Below, one piece after another: positions 52,747-60,619 of a stretch of 64,000 nt of DNA. This stretch comes from CAIWHR01 sp039931775 (lineage in GTDB: Bacteria; Pseudomonadota; Gammaproteobacteria; Burkholderiales; Casimicrobiaceae), in the NCBI GenBank assembly GCA_039931775.1, contig JBDTRG010000038.1, positions 1-64,000 of the forward strand, given 5' to 3'. A program made the translations under genes and the position numbers. Every line of letters begins with the position of its first letter. Position 1 is the first letter of the stretch. The notes beneath the pieces were generated by a model that made no database searches, had not been told where the DNA came from, and saw nothing but the letters and a program-made list of their open reading frames with translations.

Positions 52747-52761
52747 TGGCTCTATTGTTGC
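52747..52761 (+). promoter_or_regulatory. second candidate sigma-54 (-24/-12) promoter
   Basis: TGGCTCT-ATTG-TTGC at 52747-52761 keeps GG and GC exactly 10 nt apart, with TGGC and TTGC boxes intact. It lies 47 nt before the ATG of the small gene at 52809. It is less perfect than the csbD promoter. Confidence 0.55.
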
Positions 52762-52808
52762 GCCACCACCAAATGCAAAGCAACTTGGCAACGTCGATCG
52801 GAGGACCC

Positions 52809-52994
52809 ATGAAGTCGATTCTCGATCCAAGCTTTCGCTATGTTCCCAGCGAGTCGACCGACCTTCGCAAGACCTTCTCGCGGATCCGCCTCGAAATGCA
52901 GCGCGCGGGGCCGCCACCCCGCCGATCCGAAGATGCCTCAGCGCTGCGCGTGTCGATGTTCGCACGAATGCGTGGAATCGGCTCGTCGCAATAG
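52809..52994 (+). CDS. small conserved protein, unknown
   Basis: 61 aa, CGGAGGACCC before the ATG. MKSILDPSFRYVPSESTDLR, then KTFSRIRLEMQ and a basic end. Proteins beginning LDPSFRYVPS..TDLRKTF are, to my recollection, widespread small conserved proteins in betaproteobacteria, but no function is known. A candidate sigma-54 promoter lies directly upstream. Confidence 0.75.
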   Translation: MKSILDPSFRYVPSESTDLRKTFSRIRLEMQRAGPPPRRSEDASALRVSMFARMRGIGSSQ

Positions 52995-53064
52995 GCGCCT
53001 CGCAGCGTAGATCTGGCTGCGCGACGTCGCGGCCTGGGTGACGAATGGCCTGGCGCCGAACTCC

Positions 53065-53406
53065 CTAGCGGGGGCGGCTCGACCCACGCCTCCACGCTTC
53101 CCATATCGCGCGGCCGGCGGGCGAGGTGACGATTCTCAGCGCCCCGCCCATCATCGCGACGAGTGCCCTGAAACCGCTGCGCCGGACGACGACGACTCGG
53201 TCCGCCGGCAAATGGAAAGGCTTGCGCCGCGCCATGCCGAACCCAAACGTGGCGGCGAGCGCGACGGCGACAACCGGCGTCAACCGATTCTTGTGCGCGA
53301 CGTAGGCACGGGTCTCCTGCCAGTCCTGCTTGAGGAGTTCGCGCCGGCGCTCGATTCTGCGCTCCACGATGTCGACCGAGTCGCGTTCCGACGAGGGGGC
53401 TATCAC
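53065..53406 (-). CDS. YqjK-like protein
   Basis: 113 aa. Charged helical start (RRIERRRELLKQDWQETRAY), a short hydrophobic segment (VVAVALAATFGFGMA) and a basic tail. ATG 53406 overlaps the stop of the holin-like gene (ATGA). In many proteobacteria yqjD (DUF883), yqjE (holin-like) and yqjK stand together; here the YqjE/YqjK-like pair is separate from the two DUF883 copies. Confidence 0.6.
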   Translation of the reverse strand: MIAPSSERDSVDIVERRIERRRELLKQDWQETRAYVAHKNRLTPVVAVALAATFGFGMARRKPFHLPADRVVVVRRSGFRALVAMMGGALRIVTSPAGRAIWEAWRRGSSRPR

Positions 53407-53825
53407 GGCGCTCCTCCATCCTCGGCCACGGCCGCAGGTCGCAATTGCCGCAGCGACGCCGCGAACACCTGTTCACCTGCCTGCCTTTGCACCCATATCG
53501 CGAGGGCACCGCCCGCGAGTATGTTGACCAGCGCGGCGATCGCCAGCGCTCCAGGCCAAGGCACGCCTTCGGACGTCGCCCATACGATCGCTCCGGCGAC
53601 GAGGGCGAGCCATGCGCTGACCCAGAGAATAGAAATCACGACGGCGGCGCACACCATTCTCGCAAAACCCGCGCCCGCGCGTCGCGCTTCCAGTGCAGCG
53701 AGCTCGAGATGGTCGTGGACGAGGCCTTGCACATCGCGAAGGAGTGCCTTCGCGCGGGACGCCAACGTTGGCGGGCCAGGCATCTCGGAATGCGGCGTAT
53801 CAGGGGTCACGAACACTCCATTCAC
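53403..53825 (-). CDS. phage holin family/YqjE-like membrane protein
   Basis: 140 aa from GTG 53825; GTG 53810 with GGAG upstream is an alternative start. Soluble helix (VQGLVHDHLELAALEARRAG) then two transmembrane segments (ARMVCAAVVISILWVSAWLALVAGAIVW and LAIAALVNILAGGALAIWV), the usual YqjE/Holin-X layout. Despite the name it is not evidence of a prophage. Confidence 0.78.
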   Translation of the reverse strand: MNGVFVTPDTPHSEMPGPPTLASRAKALLRDVQGLVHDHLELAALEARRAGAGFARMVCAAVVISILWVSAWLALVAGAIVWATSEGVPWPGALAIAALVNILAGGALAIWVQRQAGEQVFAASLRQLRPAAVAEDGGAP

Positions 53826-54161
53826 TTAGGACTCGCAGCGAGCATGGCACCCGCCGCGCCGGGGGTCCATCGGCGGCAGGGTGCAAACGGTGTAGGAGGA
53901 AGAGCGACATTGCGATCCACTACGCGCCGATCGCGTGTCGGCAGCTTCCTACTCCATTTCAGGCAATGGGCTGATTGGCGCTCCTGGCTCTGCGAGCCAT
54001 AGTTGCCGCCATGGAAATGTCGACTGCAAATCTCGACGAGGAATCGCGGATCGTCGTCCGCTCCGCGTGGTTCGTGCATTGACGGCCGTTCCGCGCCGCG
54101 GATCGGTTTCGGCAATAGGGCGGCGCCATAGCGCTTTCCCGCCAAGAAAAGGAAGAACGCC
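53826..54161. promoter_or_regulatory. intergenic region with GTAGGA and TCCTAC
   Basis: 336 bp upstream of the DUF3309 gene. GTAGGA at 53892-53897 and TCCTAC at 53947-53952 form a widely spaced inverted pair. No credible gene: the only small plus-strand frame (from about 54015) has about 20 codons. Confidence 0.4.
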
Positions 54162-54320
54162 ATGTCCCTAGGAACCATTTTGCTCATCGTACTGATCCTG
54201 GCGCTGGTCGGCGCGTTGCCCACTTGGCCCTATAGCAGCGGCTGGGGCTATTTCCCGAGCGGGATCGCCGGCGTCGTCGTCGTGGTCCTGATCATTCTCC
54301 TCGTCATGGGTCGACTGTAG
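54162..54320 (+). CDS. DUF3309 small membrane protein
   Basis: 52 aa with ribosome site AAAAGGAAG. MSLGTILLIVLILALVGALP, then TWPYSSGWGYFPSGIAG and VVVVVLIILLVMGRL: two membrane segments around the conserved P-W-x-x-S-x-x-WGY-x-P-S-G core of DUF3309. The gene is wholly antisense to the C-terminal frame of the neighbouring hydrolase gene. Confidence 0.9.
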   Translation: MSLGTILLIVLILALVGALPTWPYSSGWGYFPSGIAGVVVVVLIILLVMGRL

Positions 54321-55127
54321 CGGCGGCGGCGCCTCCGGTGCGTCGTTTGACTGCGCCGGAGGCTCGCCACTCGACGCCGGGGGCTCGCCGGCGCGAGCGC
54401 CGAAAACCATTTCGGTGAGCCACGTCACGAGCAATGTCGTATACGCGCGCTGGCAGGAAACGTCGGCCAGCGCGTGATCGGCTCCCGGGATCACGCGATA
54501 GGTCAGCGATCGCGCGCTGATACAGGCTTCGCGGTAATTGACGATCACCTGGTGCGGCACGACAGTATCCTGCTCCGATTCGACGACGAGCACGTCGCCG
54601 GCAAACGCTCCACAAGCCCGCAACGCACGGCTTTCTTCGGCCCGCACGGCCTGCAGCCGGTAAAGTTCGAGCTGTTGTTCCCCTCTCAGCCGCTGTTTGG
54701 GGAGTTTCCACTCCGAGTCCTTATAGAGCGCCGGCGCCCGCAATGCCAGCCACTTGACTGGCCGCAGCGCGGTCAACAGCGCCGCTAGATATCCGCCATA
54801 GCTGCTCCCGACGACGGCGATCGAATCGGCGTCGACGTTGTGCTGGGCGGCAAGGAAGTCGTACGCGGCGAGTATGTCGCGCATCCCCTCCTCGCGCGAG
54901 ACGGTCTCGTGCTGCGCGCTCGTCTGCGCGTGTCCGCGCAGGTCGAACGTCAGGCAAACGCATCCGAGCCCCGAGAGTTCGCGCGCCCGGTCGAGGTATT
55001 GGCGTTGATCGCCACCCCAGCCGTGGACAAACAACACCCCGGGAATCAGCGTTCCCGGGGTGATCAGCGTGCCGAGGATGTGCTCGTCCTCCACCCGGAG
55101 GTAGACCGGCTCATCGCGCGTCATCAT
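54168..55127 (-). CDS. alpha/beta hydrolase (dienelactone hydrolase/peptidase-like)
   Basis: 319 aa from ATG 55127 (or 55124). Oxyanion-hole region GVLFVHGWGGDQRQY, nucleophile elbow VVGSSYGGYLA with the catalytic Ser, acid region VVESEQDTVVP and His in GADHALADV. The hydrolase fold ends near TTLLVTWLTEMVFG. About 80 further residues, acidic and low in complexity, run antisense through the DUF3309 gene and may not be structured. The start overlaps the DUF3182 gene by 17 nt, so the two are cotranslated. Confidence 0.82.
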   Translation of the reverse strand: MMTRDEPVYLRVEDEHILGTLITPGTLIPGVLFVHGWGGDQRQYLDRARELSGLGCVCLTFDLRGHAQTSAQHETVSREEGMRDILAAYDFLAAQHNVDADSIAVVGSSYGGYLAALLTALRPVKWLALRAPALYKDSEWKLPKQRLRGEQQLELYRLQAVRAEESRALRACGAFAGDVLVVESEQDTVVPHQVIVNYREACISARSLTYRVIPGADHALADVSCQRAYTTLLVTWLTEMVFGARAGEPPASSGEPPAQSNDAPEAPPPLQSTHDEENDQDHDDDAGDPAREIAPAAAIGPSGQRADQRQDQYDEQNGS

Positions 55128-56307
55128 AGGGTTCGACAAAGGCGTATTTGGTGAGCGCCCCGACGGAGGGATCGATGCCGCTAAAATACACTGCGGCCGA
55201 GTCGGGCAGCGTAGCAGGTTCGCCATAGGATTCGTGGGAAACCGCGCGAACCACCTGCAGCGTCGCGTCCGATTGGAAGGCTTCCAGCGCGGCGATTTCC
55301 GCGCCGGTCGCGCCCCCGGCACGCCAGGACTGCTCGAGAACGCCGCAGCGGCGGCACCCTTTTCCGTCCGTGCCCTGCGCAACGTCGTAGTTGCGCCGCG
55401 AGGCAAAGTAACCGGGGAAGCACCGAACGGCCGCGTCGTCGTAGGCGAGGGCCTGGGCGATCGCGAGTCGCACGTCGTCGGCCAGGCCCAGACCGAGCAA
55501 AGCGGCGAACCCGCCGCGCACCACGCAGAGCTCGGATCCGCCGTAGACATCGCTGCCGCGGTTGTTCGTCGTCAAACGCTGCGCGCCGCAGTAGGTGGCG
55601 GACATGCCGGGCACGCGGACCTGACCCACGCTGTGCGTGATCACGTCGGCGAGGTTCTCTTCGATCACAACCCCGGACGACGCGAGTTCGTCGTCGGAGA
55701 TCTCATCGATCACCGCGGCCAGTTCCGCGCCGTCCTTGGCCACCCATTGGCCGATCCCCGCTATGCCGCTGGCCAGCTTGACTCGCACCGGACCCGCTTC
55801 GAGCAACCGGCGACCCGCGCGTAGCGCATCGCTCCTCGCGAAAGCGCTGTAGCCGCAGAGTACCGACTTTGCCACGCGCTGCGGGAATTCGTCGGACCAG
55901 CCTGGCGGGGCGCGCGCACCCGAGTCTACCCGAGGATGGGTGATGGTCTTTGTCGCCACGAAGGCCGCCGGCACCACTCCGCCATACAGATCGTCGGCGT
56001 CCCGGATGCCGAGGCGCGCCGCGGTCGCGCTCGTCAGCGTATCGCTGGGCAGGAAGTAAGGCCGATTTGCGTAGGACGTACCAGGATCATGCTCCCCCGC
56101 GTACTCGAAACCGGCGAGCCCCGCCAGACGGCGAGCGATTTCGGCTCGAGTGCGCGCTTCGTGGCCGTCGGGAGATCGACGGTTGCGCGCCGACCAAATG
56201 ACAACCTGCCGGCGCGGCTGCCGCGGACTGCGCGATCGAGGCGCTTCGGCAATCTCTGCCGTTTGCGTCGACGCATTGCGAGCGCGCACCGGGCGGTGGG
56301 ACTTCAT
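55111..56307 (-). CDS. DUF3182 family protein (ATP-grasp-like)
   Basis: 398 aa from ATG 56307; the first ~45 residues are basic and may not belong to the protein. The conserved part starts near HEARTRAEIARRLAGLAGFE. It includes VRVKLASGIAGIGQWVAKDG and SSGVVIEENLADVITHSVGQ, an arrangement that resembles ATP-grasp ligases. A CRRCG pair lies near 331. The family is known from betaproteobacteria, usually next to an alpha/beta hydrolase as here. The reaction is unknown. Confidence 0.75.
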   Translation of the reverse strand: MKSHRPVRARNASTQTAEIAEAPRSRSPRQPRRQVVIWSARNRRSPDGHEARTRAEIARRLAGLAGFEYAGEHDPGTSYANRPYFLPSDTLTSATAARLGIRDADDLYGGVVPAAFVATKTITHPRVDSGARAPPGWSDEFPQRVAKSVLCGYSAFARSDALRAGRRLLEAGPVRVKLASGIAGIGQWVAKDGAELAAVIDEISDDELASSGVVIEENLADVITHSVGQVRVPGMSATYCGAQRLTTNNRGSDVYGGSELCVVRGGFAALLGLGLADDVRLAIAQALAYDDAAVRCFPGYFASRRNYDVAQGTDGKGCRRCGVLEQSWRAGGATGAEIAALEAFQSDATLQVVRAVSHESYGEPATLPDSAAVYFSGIDPSVGALTKYAFVEPYDDAR

Positions 56308-56358
56308 GCGCGGGCCGGAGCGCTCAGCGCCCGGGGCCGCAACTCGAAAGTCGCCGCC

Positions 56359-56538
56359 TCATTCCAGGTCGCCGCTGGCACACGTCAGCAGGGATTCGCA
56401 AATCGTCGCGCAATCGTCAGCCGCGGCACGAACGACGTCATCCCAAGCGTCGTCATCGTACGGCAGCGCCGCGTCCGCTCTTGCGTTGAGTTCCGCGAGC
56501 TCCGCCTCTCCGATTGCAGATGCGTACAGATGATTCAT
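56359..56538 (-). CDS. small acidic protein, unknown
   Basis: 59 aa. The near-ideal ribosome site ACGGAGGATAG before ATG 56538 decides the start. The sequence is Ala/Asp/Glu-rich and helical (AELAELNARADAALPYDDDAWDDVV) with two Cys (CATICESLLTC). No family recognised. Confidence 0.65.
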   Translation of the reverse strand: MNHLYASAIGEAELAELNARADAALPYDDDAWDDVVRAAADDCATICESLLTCASGDLE

Positions 56539-56870
56539 GGCTATCCTCCGTAAGGGCTTGACAGGCAAATTGCGCACCAACTATCGCCGACCCGCCATCG
56601 GCGCTGCAGTAGGCGTGGTCCGATCGCGGTGTAGTCCATGTGTGCGATGGACTCGAAAGTGTAGGACTCCACCTACACGCTAATCAGCCATTCGACGCCG
56701 TCCTACGGATTGAGCGCCCTGGCGATTTGATCTATTTTTCTACGACAGGTGAATCGCGGGCGGCTGACCCGTGAATCCGCCGCGGATAATCGATCGACAC
56801 GTCGGGCGCGCGAGGTCGTTGCATCCGGGATCGCTCCGGAATGCCTGACCGCAGCTCTGGGAGAAGTGCC
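56539..56870. promoter_or_regulatory. divergent intergenic region with perfect GTGTAGG palindrome
   Basis: 332 bp. GTGTAGG (56659-56665) and CCTACAC (56672-56678) form a perfect inverted repeat with a 6-nt spacer, the most symmetrical example of the GTAGGA element in the window. It lies about 120 bp upstream of the small acidic gene and 190 bp before the kinase relic. No gene seen. Confidence 0.5.
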
Positions 56871-57440
56871 ATGCAAGTCGTTGAACGCGTAATCGTCCCG
56901 ATGGACGAGATGACGCTCATCCTCGGTGCGCTGAATGCGCTGAAGCGCGGCGATACCGCGGTACGCCTGCCGTTGAAATGGTCCGGCATCTCGGGCCGCG
57001 TTTCGGAAGTCTTCAATGAGGTCGTCGACCGCAACGAGCGGATGGCGCAGGAACTCGAGCGCTTGAGCCTCGGCTCGTTCGGCGCCGAGGTCACCTCCCA
57101 TCGTCGTGTACGGCGACACGGCGCAGGGTGCTAAGCTCGACGCTTGGAGGGCTCTGGCAGGCAAGCACGGCCGTACGAGAAGTTCATGCGCCCGAGCGCC
57201 TGCTGGAGCAGGTGAGCCAATTTCTCCACCGCAATTTCGGGAAGATGCTGGAGGTGCACCGTGTCGTCATTGCACGCCTTCACGACGGGGACAATCTACT
57301 CCGGGGCAAGCGGGCGATGATCGTCGACGACGACATGCGCAACATCTTCGCGTTGACGCTGCTCTTGGAGAAACAGGGCATGATCGTCCTGTCGCACGAC
57401 AACGGGCGCGACGCGATTCGGCTATGGCGCATCCAGGGAT
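56871..57440 (+). pseudogene. collapsed giant multi-HAMP hybrid sensor kinase
   Basis: Two pieces of a large hybrid kinase lie out of frame with each other. From ATG 56871 (GGGAG before it) the frame gives LKRGDTAVRLPLKWSGISGR, then FNEVVDRNERMAQELERLS, the first HAMP repeat of these kinases. In another frame, 57173-57420 encodes VHAPERLLEQVSQFLHR and GKRAMIVDDDMRNIFALTLL, then EKQGMIVLSHDNGRDAI, a receiver start from near the far end of the same kind of protein. More than a thousand residues (remaining HAMPs, kinase core) are missing. Large internal deletion is the simplest reading. Confidence 0.75.
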
Positions 57441-57450
57441 CGCCAACGTG

Positions 57451-59616
57451 ATGGACCGGGCGAACATCCTCGTCGTCGACGACCGGCCCGACAAGCACGT
57501 CGTCTACAGCGCCGTACTCGACGAGCTTGACCAGAACCTCGTCCACGTGAACTCCGGCCAGGAGGCCCTGAAGGAGGTCCTCAAGCGCGAGTTCGCCGTC
57601 ATCCTCCTCGACGTCAACATGCCGGGGATCGACGGACTCGAGACCGCGGCGCTCATTCGGCGCCGCAAGCGCTCGGCGCACATCCCCATCATCTTTATCA
57701 CCTCCGAATACGGCGAAGACGCGCGCGTTGCGCAGGGCTACGCGCTCGGCGCGGTCGACTTCATGGTGTCGCCATTTGCCCCGGAGATCCTTCGTTCCAA
57801 GGTCAAGGTCTTCGTCGAGCTCTATCTCCTTGCGCAGTACGCGCGGCGACAGGCCGAGGAGCACGTGGCCCTGAACGCCGAGCGCGCCGCACGTGCGGCA
57901 GCCGAGCGCGCCAGCCGGCGTTCCGCGTTCATGGCGGATGCCAGCGCGGCGTTGGGCGGCTCGTTGGCGGTGATGACGGCGAGCCGCGAGCTGCCGCGGC
58001 TGGCAATCCCCTTTCTCGCCGACATTACCGCGCTGACGTTTCGCGGGGAGGACGGCGCGGAGGGACGAACGGAAATGGCATGGTCCGATGCCGATCCCGC
58101 GCAGAGCCTTCGGACCGAGTCGGTCGCCGCTGTCCCGTACGACTGGTGGCGGGAGGCGATCGAACGCGTCATCGAGAGCGGGAACAGCGAGCGTTTCGAC
58201 GAGGTTCCGCCGCGCGCGGGCAGTTCGTCGGCAATGACGGCCTCCGCGCCACTCGAGATTCCGCGAGGCACTGTGATCACATCGTTGATGATTCTGCCCC
58301 TCAGTGCGCGTGGCCGCACGCTGGGGGCGATCTCGCTCGGCCTCGGGCCGTCCGGGCGAGTGTTCGACGCTGACGCGGCGGCGATAGCGTCCGATCTCGC
58401 CAATCGCGCGGCTATGGCGCTGGACAACGCCCTGCTCTACAGGACGATCCGGGATCAAGATAGCCGAAAGAACGAATTTCTCGCCATGCTCGCGCATGAA
58501 CTTCGAAATCCGCTCACGCCGATCACGAATGCGCTCTACATCATGGATCAGCAGGGAACCGACGCCGGAAAGGTCGCCTGGGCCCGGCAGGTCATCGGCC
58601 GCCAGACACGAATTCTGGGGCGACTCGTCGACGACCTGCTGGACGTGTCGCGGATTACCCGGGGCAAGATCGCGCTCAAGATCGAATCGCTCGAGGTGGC
58701 GGACGTCGTCGCGGTGGCGGTCGAAACGGCGCGCCCGCTGATCGACGCCCGGCAGCATCGGTTCACTGTCTCGATCCATGAAACCCCGCGCGTCAACGGC
58801 GACGCGGCGCGACTGGCACAGGTCCTCGCGAACCTCCTCAACAACTCAGCCAAGTACACGGAGCCCAAAGGCGGCATTTCGCTGACGGTCGCCGGCGACG
58901 GAACGCAGGTCGTGTTCCGCGTGCAGGACAACGGGATGGGCATCCCCGCGGATTCGCTTTCGTCGATTTTCGACCTGTTCACCCAAGCCGACCGAACCCT
59001 CGACCGTTCGCAAGGCGGGCTGGGGATCGGACTGACCCTCGTCCGGCGCCTGGTCGAGATGCAAGGGGGCAGCGTTTCGGTGCATAGCGGGGGCCGCGAT
59101 CGGGGAAGTGAATTCACCGTGCGGATGCCTGCTGCGCTACCCGTTGAGGCACCGTCCGCCGCGCCGGGTGCCCCCGCCAGCGACCCTCCCCGGCGCAATG
59201 CATCGCGCAAGAAACGCATACTCGTCGTCGACGACAACCAGGATGCCGCCGAAAGCATGGCCGTGCTGCTCCGACTGGAGGGCCATGTGGTGCACATTGC
59301 CTACGACGGCCAGGAAGCGCTCGACCTCGTGCCGTCGATACGACCTCACGCGGTACTGCTCGACTTGGGCCTTCCCGGGATCGACGGATATCAGGTGGCC
59401 GAACGCGTGCGAGCGATGCCGGAGGGCGCGCGAATCCTGCTGGTTGCAATCTCCGGTTACGCCCAGGACACGCACCGGAAACAATCGACGGGCTTCGACC
59501 GGCATTTCGTCAAACCTGTCGACCCCGTCGCCATCACGGAATTGCTCTCCGCAGGTCGCCCCTCGGAAGCCCTGCCGCTTCCGGAAAATGTGGTAGCCTT
59601 CGCGAAGAAACGCTGA
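57451..59616 (+). CDS. hybrid sensor histidine kinase (REC-GAF-HisKA-HATPase-REC)
   Basis: 721 aa from ATG 57451; ATG 57424 is an alternative. Receiver 1 (phospho-acceptor Asp54, VILLDVNMPGIDG), a coiled coil and a GAF-like domain (about 165-330). HisKA has AHELRNPLTPITNALYIMD (His about 348). HATPase_c has NLLNNSAKYTE, DNGMGIP and GGLGIGLTLVRR. C-terminal receiver 2 has ILVVDDNQDAAE and VLLDLGLPGIDG. Cytosolic. It directly follows the kinase relic and precedes a lone response regulator, a typical phosphorelay set. Confidence 0.93.
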   Translation: MDRANILVVDDRPDKHVVYSAVLDELDQNLVHVNSGQEALKEVLKREFAVILLDVNMPGIDGLETAALIRRRKRSAHIPIIFITSEYGEDARVAQGYALGAVDFMVSPFAPEILRSKVKVFVELYLLAQYARRQAEEHVALNAERAARAAAERASRRSAFMADASAALGGSLAVMTASRELPRLAIPFLADITALTFRGEDGAEGRTEMAWSDADPAQSLRTESVAAVPYDWWREAIERVIESGNSERFDEVPPRAGSSSAMTASAPLEIPRGTVITSLMILPLSARGRTLGAISLGLGPSGRVFDADAAAIASDLANRAAMALDNALLYRTIRDQDSRKNEFLAMLAHELRNPLTPITNALYIMDQQGTDAGKVAWARQVIGRQTRILGRLVDDLLDVSRITRGKIALKIESLEVADVVAVAVETARPLIDARQHRFTVSIHETPRVNGDAARLAQVLANLLNNSAKYTEPKGGISLTVAGDGTQVVFRVQDNGMGIPADSLSSIFDLFTQADRTLDRSQGGLGIGLTLVRRLVEMQGGSVSVHSGGRDRGSEFTVRMPAALPVEAPSAAPGAPASDPPRRNASRKKRILVVDDNQDAAESMAVLLRLEGHVVHIAYDGQEALDLVPSIRPHAVLLDLGLPGIDGYQVAERVRAMPEGARILLVAISGYAQDTHRKQSTGFDRHFVKPVDPVAITELLSAGRPSEALPLPENVVAFAKKR

Positions 59617-59697
59617 TCAATGGAACGGGCATGCCGCATCCCGCGCATTTCAGCCAGCACGACCCAAGCCATCGCGTTCGACATGGGCACTTCGCCA

Positions 59698-60117
59698 ATG
59701 GCTAAAATATCCGACGTGGCCCCTTCCAATCCGAGGACGCGCACCATCCTGGTCGTCGATGACGATCGCGATACCGCCGACACGATCGCCGCGTTGCTCG
59801 AGACGACGGGCATGCCCGTGTTGTCCGCCTACTCCGCGCGCGAGGGATTGGACCAGATGGACGAATGTCCCGACATCTGCCTGGTGATCTCCGATATCCG
59901 GATGCCGGGCGTCGACGGATTCGACTTCCTGCGCGTGGTAAAGCACCGCTTTCCTTCGGTGCTGACCGTGCTCACGACGGGTCTTCCCATTTCGGACGAC
60001 GACGTCGTGCCCCACGGAGCCCTGATCCTGCAAAAACCGTTTGCCGTCGAGGAGCTGAAGCGCGCGGTCGCGGAACAATTGCAAATCGACCGCGACGCGC
60101 GCTCAACGCCGGGTTAA
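59698..60117 (+). CDS. single-domain response regulator
   Basis: 139 aa from ATG 59698; ATG 59683 or 59620 would add an unconserved leader. Acidic pair VVDDDRD, phospho-acceptor Asp66 (LVISDIRMPGVDG), Thr in VLTTGLP and Lys in LQKPFAVEEL. No output domain. It lies immediately after the hybrid kinase at 57451 and is likely its partner. Its stop sits in the palindrome GGGTTAACCC before the convergent DUF883 gene. Confidence 0.85.
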   Translation: MAKISDVAPSNPRTRTILVVDDDRDTADTIAALLETTGMPVLSAYSAREGLDQMDECPDICLVISDIRMPGVDGFDFLRVVKHRFPSVLTVLTTGLPISDDDVVPHGALILQKPFAVEELKRAVAEQLQIDRDARSTPG

Positions 60118-60120
60118 CCC

Positions 60121-60489
60121 TCAGATACGCGCGAGGCGCCCCAGAAGGTAGCCGACGACCACTGCCCCGGCGATCGTGGAAAGGGGCCGGGCGCGTATCG
60201 TCGAGGAGGCGGTTTCGGTAAACTTCGCCTGCACATCCTTCGCCTGTTCGGGAAGACTCGAAGCAATCTCCGCGGCCGAGCTTGCCGCTTCCGCGGTGCC
60301 GCTCACCATGCGATGTGCCGTTCCGCTCAAGCGGTCCACCTGCGCGTTTACCTTTTCGGCGACCTTGTCGACCGTCTGGTGCGCGGTTTGCGCCGCCGAC
60401 TCGACTTTGGGGTTGGTTGCAGACTGGGATAGTCCGCCGTTGTTGCCGCCGAGCGGGGTGGTCCCGCTCATCGTCGTTGATCGATCCAT
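60121..60489 (-). CDS. DUF883 (ElaB/YqjD-like) protein, copy 2
   Basis: 122 aa, ribosome site AAAGGA. Same build as the copy at 34583: polar tail, TAHQTVDKVAEKVNAQVDRL helix, SGTAHR and a C-terminal anchor GAVVVGYLLGRLARI. Same length and clear paralogy, with divergence in the linker. A GTAGGA element (TCCTAC on the coding strand) lies at 60601-60606 upstream. Confidence 0.85.
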   Translation of the reverse strand: MDRSTTMSGTTPLGGNNGGLSQSATNPKVESAAQTAHQTVDKVAEKVNAQVDRLSGTAHRMVSGTAEAASSAAEIASSLPEQAKDVQAKFTETASSTIRARPLSTIAGAVVVGYLLGRLARI

Positions 60490-60619
60490 GATGTGTCCTT
60501 TCGTGGGCGGTGCTTCCGTGCCACAGCGGCATGGAGCATCCGAGCCGTCAATATCGGCCGCGACGCACCAGCCCGCCATGAGGCGGCGTCCGATTCGCTC
60601 GTAGGAGCGTGCCCGGTGC

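Noticed and set aside
53403..53825. Evidence of a prophage from the holin-like protein
   Set aside because: It is a YqjE-like chromosomal membrane protein; no other phage genes are near.
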